A stretch of DNA of 64,000 nt, taken from assembly GCA_036924085.1 (NCBI GenBank), contig JAVGWX010000001.1, positions 2,096,603 through 2,160,602 on the forward strand, read 5' to 3'. The notes under the pieces are model-generated. The model saw only the letters and a program-made list of their open reading frames with translations. It was not told the origin of the DNA and made no database searches. How positions within the stretch are numbered: position 1 is the stretch's first letter; every line of letters starts with the position of its first letter. Position numbers and translations under genes: made by a program. Below are positions 20,750 through 31,742 of this stretch, one piece after another. Source of the stretch: Ariolimax columbianus (lineage: Eukaryota > Mollusca > Gastropoda > Stylommatophora > Arionidae).

Positions 20750-21747
20750 TTAACGTCTTTATACTGGTTTAGAAGACTCCGTGGAGTCTGTATACAACCA
20801 GTTTCATTTACATTACCTTGCTCTAAAAGATATGCGCATCCAATTTATTCTTAAATGAATTAATTGTATCTGCCTTCACTACCTCCTGTGGCAATTCATT
20901 CCAAACATTTACCACTCTCTGACCAAGACATATTTCGTAATATCTAATCTGGACCTCTCTTTAGTTAATTTGTAGCTATGCCCGTTTGTTTTTGTAGGTG
21001 GCTGTATTTTTAAAAACTTTTCTAGTCCAATTTATCCATTCCTCTGATCATCTTATAAACCTGAATTAAGTCACCACGAATTCTTCTCTCTTCTAGACAC
21101 TGTAGGCCGGTTTTTCTGAGTCTTTCCTCATAACTGTAATTCTGGAATCCCACTATCAGCTTTGTCGCTCTTTTTTGTATTATTTCCAGCATGTTTATAT
21201 CCCCTCTATGATAAGGACTCCACACCTGTACACAATACTCCAATCTAGGTCTAACTAATGCTTTATACAGTTTGACAATCACTTCCTTGCTCCTATGTTT
21301 AATATTTCTTTTTATCATACCTAACATTACATTTGCCTTTTTCACTGCTACCTGAACTTGCTCACTCACCTTACCTGTATGATCTATTAAAACCCATAGG
21401 TCCCTTTCCTTATCTATCTTTCTAATATTGTTCTCGCCCATTCTGTAATTATGTTCCATATTGGATCTACCCATGTGGATGACTGTACATTTATCTACAT
21501 TAAACTCCATTTACCAGTTTACAGACCATTCTCGAATTTTATCGAAATCCGACCTCAATATATCCACTTCCGCTTTAGATGAGACACTACTGCATAGTTT
21601 TGTGTCATCAGCAAATTTGGCAATCACGGATCCTATATCAATGTCCAAATCATTTTTATATTTCAAGAACAAAATTGGTCCCAAAACTGAGCCCTGTGCC
21701 CCGTTCCAGCTAACAACAAAAATAGATCCTAACTTAACATGAAACAC
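20750..21747 (-). pseudogene. CR1-like LINE: RT palm, thumb and 3' end
   Basis: Minus strand. The upstream frame (21747-21511) contains GSVLGPILF (motif B end) and KFADDTKLC, an intact FADD catalytic box. A one-codon break at W-stop joins it to MEFNVDKCTVIHMGRSNMEH and on through KANVMLGMIKRNIKHRS, LYKALVRPRLEYCVQVWSPY and RATKLIVG, the usual RT thumb of CR1/L2-type LINEs. The protein end fades near 21020 and a 3' untranslated part runs to about 20750. A second copy in the opposite orientation lies at 32690-33935. The 5' part is missing, as usual for LINE copies. Confidence 0.85.
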
Positions 21748-21884
21748 ATTCTGCCAACAACCAAGGTAGTTTATACAAAGACAACAATAGACCGCACAAT
21801 CATATGACTGAGGTCATCACAACCTTTGGCAGAAACAAGATGAAATGAGGGCATCAAAGACAATGTCTGCGGCGCCACTCCAGG

Positions 21885-21960
21885 GACACACCAGTGGCAC
21901 ACCAGGGACACACCAGTGGCACACCAGGGACACACCAGGGACACACCAGTGGCACTAAGT
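21885..21960. repeat. Short 22-bp repeat, 3-4 copies
   Basis: ACACCAGGGACACACCAGTG recurs, with one dropped half unit. Confidence 0.8.
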
Positions 21961-22024
21961 TTACGAGCAAACAATGTCATATTTCGACTGGCACCGAATT
22001 TCAAATATGGGAGGAGTATTTCTA

Positions 22025-22550
22025 CGTATGTGTGTATGTATGTGTGCATGTATGTGTGTATGTGTGCATGTATGTGTGTATGTCTGTGTGTATGTATGTG
22101 TGTGTATATAAGCATGTATGTATAAGTGTACGTATGTGTGTATGTATGTGTGTATGTGTGTGTATGTATGTGTGCATGTATGTATGTATGTATGTGTGCA
22201 TGTATGTGTATTATGTGTGTATGTATATGTGTATGTGTGTATGTAATCGTGTATGTATGTCTGTACGTATGTGTGCATGTATGTGTGCGTTTATGTGTGT
22301 GTATGTATGTGTGCATGTATGTGTGTACGTATGTGTGCATGTATGTGTGTACGTATGTGTACGTATGTGTGTACGTATGTGTGTATGTATGTGTGTAAGT
22401 ATGTGTGTGTGCATGTATGTGTCTGTGTATGTGTGTACGTATGTATGTACGTATGTGTGTATGTATGTATGTGTGTATGTGTGTGTATGCATGTGTGTAT
22501 GCATATATGCATGTATGTGTGTGTGTATGCATGTGTGTATGTATGTATGA
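22025..22550. repeat. GTAT/GTGT microsatellite
   Basis: About 525 bp of GTATGTATGTGTGTATGTGT type, open in every frame on both strands. Confidence 0.97.
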
Positions 22551-22589
22551 TAACCTGTATGACCCAAGTGACGTCAGTAAGACACACGT

Positions 22590-23950
22590 ACATAACCATG
22601 ACTTAGACAGGCTCGATGTAGACGTAGGTGCTCTTCGAGAAACTGGATGAGCCAGCTCAGGCTCAATGACTGAAAGACCCCAACGAAAAGAGCGACCATG
22701 AACAGCTCAGGCTCAATGACTGAAAGACCCCAACGAAAAGAGCGACCATGAACAGCTCAGGCTCAATGACTGAAAGACCCCAACGAAAAGAGCGACCATG
22801 AACAGCTCAGGCTCAATGACTGAAAGACCCCAACGAAAGGAGCGACCATGAACAGCTCAGGCTCAATGACTGAAAGACCCCAACGAAAAGAGCGACCATG
22901 AACAGCTCAGGCTCAATGACTGAAAGACCCCAACGAAAGGAGCGACCATGAACAGCTCAGGCTCAATGACTGAAAGACCCCAACGAAAGGAGCGACCATG
23001 AACAGCTCAGGCTCAATGACTGAAAGACCCCAACGAAAAGAGCGACCATGAACAGCTCAGGCTCAATGACTGAAAGACCCCAACGAAAAGAGCGACCATG
23101 AACAGCTCAGGCTCAATGACTGAAAGACCCCAACGAAAAGAGCGACCATGAACAGCTCAGGCTCAATGACTGAAAGACCCCAACGAAAAGAGCGACCATG
23201 AACAGCTCAGGCTCAATGACTGAAAGACCCCAACGAAAGGAGCGACCATGAACAGCTCAGGCTCAATGACTGAAAGACCCCAACGAAAAGAGCGACCATG
23301 GAGCAGACTGCAGTGAAAGGGTTTCGTGGCTGAACCAGGCTTGTGTTCTCGTCTTCTCCAGACCACAGTAGGTCCTGTCACCTTCGTCAATGTGTATGCA
23401 CCTACCTTTTGCTCCACACCCGGAGAACAGATGAGTTCTACGAGAATGTATCAACAGTCATTAGAAGTGTGCCAAGTCAAGAACTGCTTGCTCTACCAAG
23501 TGACTTCAATACAAGAGTGGCCCCTGGTCACGAGTCATGGCCTATTTGTCTGGCAATTTTGGAGTCAGCAAAATATTATTAAAATTGCCAGACTTAGAGT
23601 TCTGAGTTTACCATAAAATCTGTGAGACAAACTATTGCCACACTCAATCCCAAGTTATCGTGATGCACCTACCATCAAAGTACTGACATCGGCTGGATCT
23701 TGCCAGAAGATCTCTCCTCAACTACGTAACCCTCGCGCCGTCATATCTCAGACTGCCATACTGATCATTCATTAGTTCGCTGTAGAATTAAATTTCAGCC
23801 AATGAAGTTCCACCACACTAGAATTAAACGTAAGCCAGACATTGACGCAAGCATCATGTCGGACCCTACGCTCTCAATATCCCTCATCTTGACACCATGT
23901 TACAGAGATCTTGACAACCAGTGGCGCGCCGTCAATGGATTAGTAGTCCA
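22590..23950 (+). pseudogene. RTE-like LINE, endonuclease domain (interrupted by an array)
   Basis: The plus frame at 22599-22680 reads DLDRLDVDVGALRETG, stop, ASSGSMTER. This is the first part of an apurinic-like LINE endonuclease, where the ET glutamate is catalytic. A 50-bp array follows. From 23340 the domain resumes with TTVGPVTFVNVYAPT and, in the adjoining frame, DEFYENVSTVIRSVPSQELL then DFNTRVAPGHESWP, which correspond to the VYAP strand and the GDFN loop (here SDFN). Fragments of the C-terminal part follow to about 23950. Frame changes and stops show a dead copy. The RT half continues at 25140. Confidence 0.8.
22654..23300. repeat. 50-bp minisatellite inside the LINE endonuclease, 13 copies
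   Basis: The unit is AGCTCAGGCTCAATGACTGA, AAGACCCCAACGAAAAGAGC, GACCATGAAC. The only frequent variant is CGAAAAG versus CGAAAGG. The first unit is the endonuclease codons for SSGSMTER that directly follow the ALRET motif. Near-identity of all 13 copies implies recent expansion or homogenisation. Confidence 0.92.
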
Positions 23951-25139
23951 TGCTAGTCCCCATACATGAAAGTATAAAATACAAATATTGAATAGACAGT
24001 ATCAGAGTCTTAGTGTGCCTCACAATACTCAACGCCATTCCTTCTATTTACGTTAACAAATGACAGCGTTGTTGCATCGGAAACGGTCCAGTGTTATCGG
24101 CTCTGCCCGTGTAGAGGACCAGACGAAGTCAGCCTAGTCTCTCGGAACAATAAGATACCTGCTAACCGCTTGATGTTCTGTCATAAGTGAATATATTTTT
24201 CGTTTGCTTCTTACGAGTGGTAGTGTTGTGGGTACTAATCGTATGTAATTGCTCCCGTTTATGAAGAGATATTGTGGAGTGTTAAAGTGCACGATTGTAA
24301 ATATAGTTTGACAGTGTTGAAAAATATTAAATATGAGAGGGTTGTCGATTTGAAAACTGTTTCCTCACAACAGCTCGTCTGAGACAAGCAGTAATGTTAG
24401 TATAAGTAGGTCAGCGTTATAAAGCAATGTCACATTCTCGACTCACAGAATCGTCTGGAGCCCTCAGGTTTTAAGAAAAACAGCAATTAATAACGAAAGG
24501 TAGGCCAACTCCAGACATTTCTGTTCAAACAAAAGAAAAAGATTAAACACGCTATGTGAAAACTGATTATATTTCTTCAATATGGTGAACTGCGTGCAAA
24601 TCATGAAATAGACTGTATTGTTGGCCTTGAAATAGTGAACTGCGTGCAAATCAGGAAACAAGACTGTATTGTTGGCCATGAAATAGTGAACTGCGTGCAA
24701 ATCATGAAACAAGACTGTATTGTTGGCCTTGAAATAGTGAACTGCGTGCAAATCATGAAACAAGACTGTATTGTTGGCCTTGAAATAGTGAACTGCGTGC
24801 AAATCATGAAACAGACTGTATTGTTGTCCTTGAAATATATCATGGAGTGTGGAATAATGTTTTGTGTGATATCAGTAATTGTCCTAGCCATTGTCCCAGC
24901 CATTGTCCCAGCCAAGATCTGCTACGACTCACTCACACTATCCACAAAAACTAAATTTCAAAACTTTCGGAGGAACAATATTTAGAATATATTTGTTTCT
25001 TTATTCAATTTCTAAATATTGTGCATCGGTTGAAGTCAGCTAAACTGCGTGAACTGTGACCGGTAGAAGGGTCATTGGTAAGCTACAGATTGCACATTAT
25101 AAAGTTAGTATTCCTCTTTAGCTCAATAATGGAAGATCT
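23951..25139. other. About 1.2 kb of foreign sequence splitting the RTE-like LINE
   Basis: LINE coding traces stop near 23950 and resume near 25140 (TALAT segment). Between them I recognise no protein, only AT-rich sequence and a 51-bp array. An insertion or a replaced segment would explain it; no target duplication was found. Confidence 0.4.
24585..24830. repeat. 51-bp minisatellite, about 5 copies
   Basis: The unit starts TGAACTGCGTGCAAATCATG and goes on AAACAAGACTGTATTGTTGG. Copies differ by a few bases. Confidence 0.93.
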
Positions 25140-25917
25140 CCTCGAACCTAGTCCCCTTTGAGAGAAGTCACCGCACGTCACAGGCATCCACAGCACCGCA
25201 CTTGCTACATCTGAAACAGCTGCCAGGTGACTGGTTTGAAGCGATAGTGGAGGATATGACACCCGTCATCTAGACCCAGCATGCTGCTCTGATTAAATAC
25301 AAACAACATACAAATGCAGGTACTCTGCCCATCTTCAAGTCTGCCAGAAACCATGTGCAACAAACAGCTGGTCGTTGTGCAGACGTGTACTGGATACAGC
25401 TCAGTAGAAACATCCAGACTGCTGTACAAACATGGACTATCAAACACATGTAATGTACGATTGTGAAAAGACATCTATTAGTCATGTAAGCAGGAAAAAA
25501 CAGCGCCAATCAAATCCATCATGGGCGAGAAAATAGCCGACAGAGGAAAGCAGATGAAATGATGGATCGAGCAGTTTTCTGAGCTCTACTCGTGTGACAA
25601 TATAGTTACTTCCAGGCCCTTGAGGCTGTCAAATACTATCTCACTTTGGACGAGATGAGCATTGAGCCATCTCTAGATGATCTAAATACAGTTATTGACA
25701 GTTTGGCCCCGGACAGAGCACCAGGTAGTGATGGGATCCCATGTGAACTGATGAAGAGCATTAAGGGTGCACTCTTTCAGCCGCTGTATAGGATGCTATG
25801 TCAATGCTAGAGCCATACAATTATACCTCAGGATATTAGAGATGCGCAGGTTGTAACATTATTCAAAAATAAAGGTGATAGAAGTGGCTGCTTTAACTGT
25901 CGAGGTATCTCCCGGCT

Positions 25918-26008
25918 CAGTGTTGTAGGCAGTGAGTGTCAGTGTTGTAGGCAGTGAGTGTCAGTGTTGTAGGCAGTGAGTGTCAGTGTTGTAGGCAGTG
26001 AGTGTCAG
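25918..26008. repeat. 22-bp repeat from RT codons, 4 copies
   Basis: The unit is TGTCAGTGTTGTAGGCAGTG plus AG. Its first copy is the LSVVGSE stretch of the host RT. Confidence 0.88.
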
Positions 26009-26045
26009 AGTTATCTTACTGCAGCTACACAGATTGGCTGAGCGT

Positions 26046-26340
26046 GTGTATCCAGAGTCACAGTGTGTATCCAGAGTCACAGTGTGTATCCAGAGTCACA
26101 GTGTGTATCCAGAGTCACAGTGTGTATCCAGAGTCACAGTGTGTATCCAGAGTCACAGTGTGTATCCAGAGTCACAGTGTGTATCCAGAATCACAGTGTG
26201 TATCCAGAGTCACAGTGTGTACCCAGAGTCACAGTGTGTATCCAGAGTCACAGTGTGTACCCAAAGTCACACTGGGTACCCAGAGTCACAGTGTGTACCT
26301 AGAGTCACAGTGTGTACCCAGAGTCACAGTGTGTACTCAG
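26046..26340. repeat. 17-bp minisatellite from RT codons, about 17 copies
   Basis: The unit is GTGTATCCAGAGTCACA. The first copy is the RVYPESQC stretch of the host RT, in the right place between the GIS segment and motif A. Later copies carry ACCCAGAG. Confidence 0.93.
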
Positions 26341-26977
26341 GTCTGGGACACCAACGGTCGACATGATTTTTTTTATCTTCCACAACTTCAGGAAAAGTCA
26401 CGTGAGCAGAATCTGCTCTCTTATGTCGGTTTGATTGACCTGACAAAGGCATTTCATGTGCTGAGTATGGATAGACTTCACGATCTTCTCTAGCTTAGGC
26501 TGCCTGAACAAACTGCTGCGACTAATAATATCGTTCCATGAGGGCATGATAGGAACAGTCCAATCTGATGGTGGCATGTCACAACGATTTGGCATTCGAA
26601 GTTGTGTTAAGCAGGGCTGTGTTCTGGCCCCGACAGTTTCTCTGTCACTCAAGTTTGCATTTGGTAACGTGAATGAGGGAACCTGCCTTTACCTTAGGTG
26701 GGATGGTAGGCTGTTTAACCTTGCAAGGTTCAAGGCCAAAACGAAGATAAGGTAGATCACCCTTGGAGGCCTGCTTTTCGCTGAGGATGCTGCAACTGTC
26801 AACCACAGTCAGCAGGAACTTCAGAGATTGATGGATCGTTTCTCTCAGGCTTGCAAAGATGTTGGTCACACAAGAAAACAAATGTGCAGGTACATGAAGC
26901 CACGTCTTAGCATCAATCACTATGGGCTAACACCTCTCCATCAATTCACATACCTGGGATTTGACATCGTCGACAAA

Positions 26978-27075
26978 CTCTCTCTCTCTCTCGCTCTTTC
27001 GCTCTCTCTCTCTCTCTCTCTCTTTTCTCTTTCTTTCTGTTTTTGTCTCTCTCTTTCTCTCATTTATCTTTTTTT
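26978..27075. repeat. CT microsatellite at the end of the LINE
   Basis: (CT)n with TTT interruptions begins inside the DKLSL codons that follow FTYLGFDIV. Confidence 0.88.
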
Positions 27076-27094
27076 CTCTATGTCCTTGTTTAGC

Positions 27095-27500
27095 TGTGTA
27101 TACTGGTTACTGCACATATACTGGCAGCTGTATCTTTACTGGTTACTGTAACAATACTGGTTACTGTATCTATACTGGTTACTGCAACTATACTGGTTAC
27201 TGTACCAATACTGGTTACTGCATCAATACTAGCTACTGCATCTATACTGATTACTGTACCAACAATACTGGTTACTGTACCAACAATACTGGTTACTGTA
27301 CCAACAATACTGGTTACTGTACCAACAATACTGGTTACTGTACCAACAATACTGGTTACTGTACCAACACTACTGGTTACTGTACCAACACTACTGGTTA
27401 CTGTACCAATAATACTGGTTACTGTACCAACAATACTGGTTACTGTACCAACAATACTAGTTACTGTACCTATAGTAGTCAGTGTACCGATACGCACCCC
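27095..27500. repeat. 18- to 21-bp minisatellite, about 20 copies
   Basis: The left copies are 18 bp (ACTGGTTACTGTAACAAT). The right copies gain a triplet (ACTGGTTACTGTACCAACAA). Both lengths keep the plus frame open as a short C/Y/T-rich repeat. Confidence 0.95.
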
Positions 27501-27559
27501 TGCATTTATCCATTTATCTAGTGGACTTTACTTTTGTAAATGAATATTCCCATCTTTGT

Positions 27560-27990
27560 AGGTCTCCATGATTCTGGTTGCATCCATTCTTGTCAATAGT
27601 TTTGCGCTCCATCCTAGCCATGATTTGCTGCTATTTATGTTGTATTGTGGAAACTGGGTTGTGGGTTTTGTCTACATTATCGGTTTGTATTTGATTCTGA
27701 CTCATAACAATTTGATATCGATTCTTCACTTCTGCCAGAACGGTTCTCCTTGGTTTAGCTATTAGATTTTCTTGACTTAATTGCTTGTGGGTTTGTAGTT
27801 ATGACCTTGATTCTGATTACAGCTACTACAAGTTGAGGACCTCTCCCCACATCTCCGCCTCTTCTAACTTTCACATCCTGCAGTGAACGTATCTACTGTT
27901 GATCAATACGTGATCTATCTGGTTTATGTCATGACAATGTGGAGGATCTATGCTTGTTTATGGACATTTGTATGTGCCAAGTAGGGATGT
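27560..27990 (-). pseudogene. RTE-like LINE endonuclease, C-terminal scrap
   Basis: The minus strand from about 27935 reads INQIDHVLINSRYVHCRM and then RRGGDVGRGPQLVVAVIRIK. This matches the end of LINE endonucleases (x-x-ID-x-VLI, then RRGADV-x-SDHHLV-A), but the catalytic SDHH has become GRGPQ. The linker downstream (to 27560) has stops. It is a separate insertion, opposite in orientation to the RTE-like LINE on its left. Confidence 0.65.
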
Positions 27991-28109
27991 AAGCCTACCC
28001 CTCCACCCCTACCGGCACCCATTAACTACATAAAGTGCTGAAGTGTGTCAGCTGTTCACGATTCTCGTCTAGTGTTCCACATCACTAACTCCCCATTACT
28101 CTGTCACTA

Positions 28110-29465
28110 AATATACTCTCCATTCCATCAGTTCCATCAGTTCCATCAGTTCCATCAGTTCCATCAGTTCCATCAGTTCCATCCATTCCATCAGTTCCAT
28201 CCATTCCATCCATTCCATCAGTTCCATCAGTTCCATCCATTCCATCAGTTCCATCCATTCCATCCATTCCATCAGTTCCATCCATTCCATCAGTTCCATC
28301 AGTTCCACCAGTTCCATCCATTCCATCAGTTCCATCAGTTCCATCCATTCCATCAGTTCCATCCATTCCATCCATTCCATCAGTTCCATCCATTCCATCA
28401 GTTCCATCAGTTCCATCCATTCCATCAGTTCCATCCATTCCATCCATTCCATCAGTTCCATCCATTCCATCAGTTCCATCCATTCCATCAGTTCCATCAG
28501 TTCCATCCATGCCATCAGTTCCGTCAGTTCCATCCATTCCATCAGTTCCATCAGTTCCATCCATGCCATCAGTTCCATCAGTTCCATCCATTCCATCAGT
28601 TCCATCCATTCCATCCATTCCATCAGTTCCATCCATTCCATCAGTTCCATCCATTCCATCCATTCCATCAGTTCCATCCATTCCATCAGTTCCATCCATT
28701 CCATCAGTTCCATCCATTCCATCAGTTCCATCCATTCCATCAGTTCCATCCATTCCATCCATTCCATCAGTTCCATCCATTCCATCCATTCTATCAGTTC
28801 CATCCATTCCATCAGTTCCATCCATTCCATCAGTTCCATCCATTCCATCCATTCCACCAGTTCCATCAGTTCCATCAGTTCCATCAGTTCCATCCATTCC
28901 ATCAGTTCCATCATTTCCATCCATTCCATCAGTTCCATCCATTCCTTTAGTTCCATCCATTCCATCAGTTCCATCCATTCCATCAGTCCCATCCATTCCA
29001 TCAGTTCCATCCATTCCATCAGTTCCATCCATTCCATCAGTTCCATCAGTTCCATCCATTCCATCAGTTCCATCCATTCCATCAGTTCCATCAGTTCCAT
29101 CATTTCCATCAGTTCCATCCATTCCATCAGTTCCATCCATTCCATCAGTTCCATCAGTTCCATCATTTCCATCAGTTCCATCCATTCCATCAGTTCCATC
29201 AGTTCCATCCATTCCATCAGTTCCATCAGTTCCATCATTTCCATCAGTTCCATCCATTCCATCAGTTCCATCCATTCCATCAGTTCCATCATTTCCATCA
29301 TTTCCATCAGTTCCATCCATTCCATCAGTTCCATCAGTTCCATCCATTCCATCAGTTCCATCCATTCCATCAGTTCCATCCATTCCATCAGTTCCATCCA
29401 TTCCATCAGTTCCATCCATTCCATCAGTTCCATCAGTTCCATCAGTTCCATCAGTTCCATCCATT
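28110..29465. repeat. 9-bp satellite (TTCCATCAG / TTCCATCCA), about 150 units
   Basis: Two 9-bp words alternate irregularly with rare substitutions (TTTCCATCA, CCACCAG). Unit length three times three keeps frames open on both strands: 28085-29464 and 28096-29460 (-) and 28509-29471 (+). These encode simple D/G/T/M, E/L/M/W and P/S/V/I repeats and are not real genes. The ATTCC word resembles simple satellites of other animals. Confidence 0.97.
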
Positions 29466-29739
29466 TACTAGAATAGTGGTCACACCTTCACAGTGATGTC
29501 CGTCCCCTTAGCCATAGGAAAATATTGTTCTCGTTGTTCTGCTTTGACCTGTCTATCTGCTCCAACTTAGTCTCAAAATATGTATTCTACAGCAGTCATT
29601 CTTGAGCTGAGGACAGATGGCCCTTTGGAGATCGCATGGTATTCCAAGAGGACCACAGGTGAAAACGTGAAATGAGGGTTACTGTACAAGACTAGGGGCC
29701 CACAGATGGAAGTGAACAAAACTGAGAAGTGACAGACGA

Positions 29740-31742
29740 AATAAAACAGAAAATAAGTGACAACAGAGAAGGGAAGCAAATGGAAATGGAAGAAAACTTA
29801 AATGTAATATATTGTACATGCGGGGTGTCATCGAATGCTTCACAACTTGGTAGACCTCATTTAGGAGCAAGAAAACTTACCAAAAGATTAGAGAGAGGGC
29901 TACCTGGTGACATTGCCTAAGAAAGAAGATGTTGAGGAATGCAAACACCATAGAGGAATAATCTTATTATCAGTGGCGGGAAAGGTGTAATACTAGAAAG
30001 GTTGAAAAAGGCAGTGGATAACAAGATAGGGGAGGAGCAGGCGGGCTTCAGACAGAATAGATCATGCAGTGACCAGATAGCCACATTGCGGATAATTGTG
30101 GGGCAATCATTGGGTTCCAGTTTGTACATCAATTTTGTTGATTATGAAAAGACTTTCTACAGTTTGGACAGAGATTTACTCTAGAAACTACTGAGGTGCT
30201 ATGGAATTCCTCAAAAGCTCACAAATATAATTAGACAGACGTATGAAAGTATGCAATGTAAAGTTATACATGAAGGACAACTCACAGTCATTCCAATCAA
30301 GGGGTAGGGCAGGGTTGTCTACCGTCGCCTTTCCTGTTCATCCTGGCGGTGGACTGAATTATGAAAGTAACAACAAATGAGAGAAATGGAATGCAGTGGA
30401 CCTTGAATAAACAGCTGGAGGACCTGGATTTTGTGGATGGTATAGCCCTTCTGTCCAATAGCCAGAGCCAAATGCAAAGGAAACTGGATAGACTGGATTA
30501 TACCTCTAAGCAAGTCAGTTTGAAGATCCATGAGGAAAAGACAAAAATAATTAGGGTCAATGCAGCAAACACAAAACCGATCAGGCTGAGAGGAACGCCA
30601 CTGGAAGATGTAGAGGTATTTACATACCTAGGAAGTATCATCAGCAAGGAAGGAGGGACAGGCGAGGATAAAAAAACAAGGATACTTCTTCTTCTTCTTC
30701 TTCTTCGTACGCAGTCAGACAGTAACCATTATTTTTTCGAAAAAAGCGGCGGTCATCCTGAGACTCTCGCCACTACCATAGAGCTTGTCTTGCAGTTCCA
30801 CTGGCAATGGCCACATCTGCTCTCTCTGATCCCCGTATGTCGGGCAGTTTTGCAGCAGATGTTCAGTGGTCATTTTACCAGTACCGCACGGGCATTCGTC
30901 TGTACACCTTATCTTCAATTTGTTGAATAGGTGGTACCTCAGTCTATTGTGGCCAGTGCGAAGTCTGAAGACAACGACCTGCTCTCTTCGGTTCAACTGG
31001 TAATAGGCATCGTTTTTGGTGTAACCAGTATGTTCGGTTTCCCATTTGGTCATGTACCTGGCTTTGATAAGCCGTTTTGACTCTTCGTACGTCATACTGG
31101 TATCTGTTTGTGGTAGCCTTGCACCTTCTTTTGCCAGTCTGTCTGCCTCTTCGTTGCCTTGGATGTTGCAGTGTGACGGAACCCACTGTACCACTACCCT
31201 TTTTGGTGCGGACAGCTGGCACAGTTTGCAGAGTGCTGCTCTTAAGTCTTAAACAAGGATACAAAAAGCAAGAGTTGCATTCGGAATGTTGAAACCAAGA
31301 TGGAAGCAAGGAGATGAGGAGGAAGACAACAATAAGGATCTTCAATTCAAATGTGAAGCCAGTCCTGCTGTATGGAGCTGAAACATGGAGGATGACCAAA
31401 GGCAATGACAGGAGACTGCATGGTTTTGTCAACGGATGCCTGAGAAAGATTCTTGGTGTAAAATCGTTTGACAAAGTTACAAATGACGGATTGTGGGAGA
31501 AAACGGGACAAGGTAAATTGGAACAGGAAATCTTAGGAAGAAAGTGGAGATGGATGGGTCATACATTAAGAAAGCCTCAGGCCAATATCACCAGACAATC
31601 CCTGTCATGGAACCCCCAGGGAAGGAGAGGCATTGGCAGACCAAGGAATACATGGAGACGAGATCTGGAGGCGGAAGTAAAGAAAACAGGAAAAAGCTGG
31701 AAGGAAGTGGAAAAGATTGCACAGGACAGAGCTGCTTGGTGA
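29740..31742 (+). pseudogene. RTE-like LINE, RT domain to C-terminus, split by a nested LINE
   Basis: Plus strand. 29860-30180: RLERGLPGDIA, then after a frame change ILERLKKAVDNKIGEEQAGF, RQNRSCSDQIATLRIIVG and VDYEKTFYSLDRDLL (RT motif A). 30180-30360: YGIPQKLTNIIRQTY, then the glycine-rich motif B region. 30361-30670: LEDLDFVDGIALLSNSQSQ, where the FADD box is FVDG, then FTYLGSIISKEGG. The reading jumps over an insertion and resumes at 31263 with ARVAFG, then VKPVLLYGAETWRMTKG, LRKILGVKSF, WMGHTLRKPQANITRQSL, GRRGIGRPRNTWRRDLE and KIAQDRAAW. This order is typical for RTE-type proteins. The mutated catalytic box and frameshifts make it dead. Confidence 0.88.
30686..31250 (-). mobile_element. 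Nested Jockey/I-like LINE 3' fragment with target duplication
   Basis: A minus-strand insertion flanked by a perfect 12-bp duplication, AAACAAGGATAC (30674-30685 and 31251-31262), inside the RT gene of the plus-strand LINE. It ends on the minus strand in a (GAA)n tail, written as TTCTTCTTC after 30685. Its frame (31194-30715) reads VQWVPSHCNIQGNEEADRLA, the end of an RNase H domain with its histidine, then LNRREQVVVFRLRTGHNRLR and CTDECPCGTGKMTTEHLLQN, a C-x-C...H...C zinc-knuckle-like end. The frame is intact over 159 codons. It is a 5'-truncated LINE copy younger than its host. Confidence 0.9.

Larger units (their letters stand above)
25140..26985 (+). pseudogene. RTE-like LINE, reverse transcriptase domain
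   Basis: Continuation of the endonuclease at 22.6-23.9 kb. Plus-strand landmarks in order: a TALAT...R linker (about 25195); a segment matching APGSDGIP (PDRAPGSDGIPCELMKS, about 25710); a C-R-GIS segment (about 25900) followed by LSVVGSE; RVYPESQC (about 26045); LQEKSREQNLLSYVGLIDLT then KAF (motif A, about 26390-26455); RSCVKQGCVLAPT (motif B, about 26600); LLFAEDAATV (about 26770-26800), where the FADD catalytic box has become FAED; and FTYLGFDIVD (about 26945). Stops and frameshifts are scattered and two arrays interrupt it. The element cannot encode an active RT. Confidence 0.88.

Noticed and set aside
21771..22606. Histidine/threonine/tyrosine-rich and cysteine/valine-rich proteins
   Set aside because: They are translations of the GTAT/GTGT microsatellite on the two strands.
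28085..29464. 454-459-codon frames (DGTDGM, MELMEW) as collagen-like or coiled-coil proteins
   Set aside because: Frames are open on both strands because of the 9-bp unit; there is no G-x-x periodicity typical of collagen and no non-repetitive domain.
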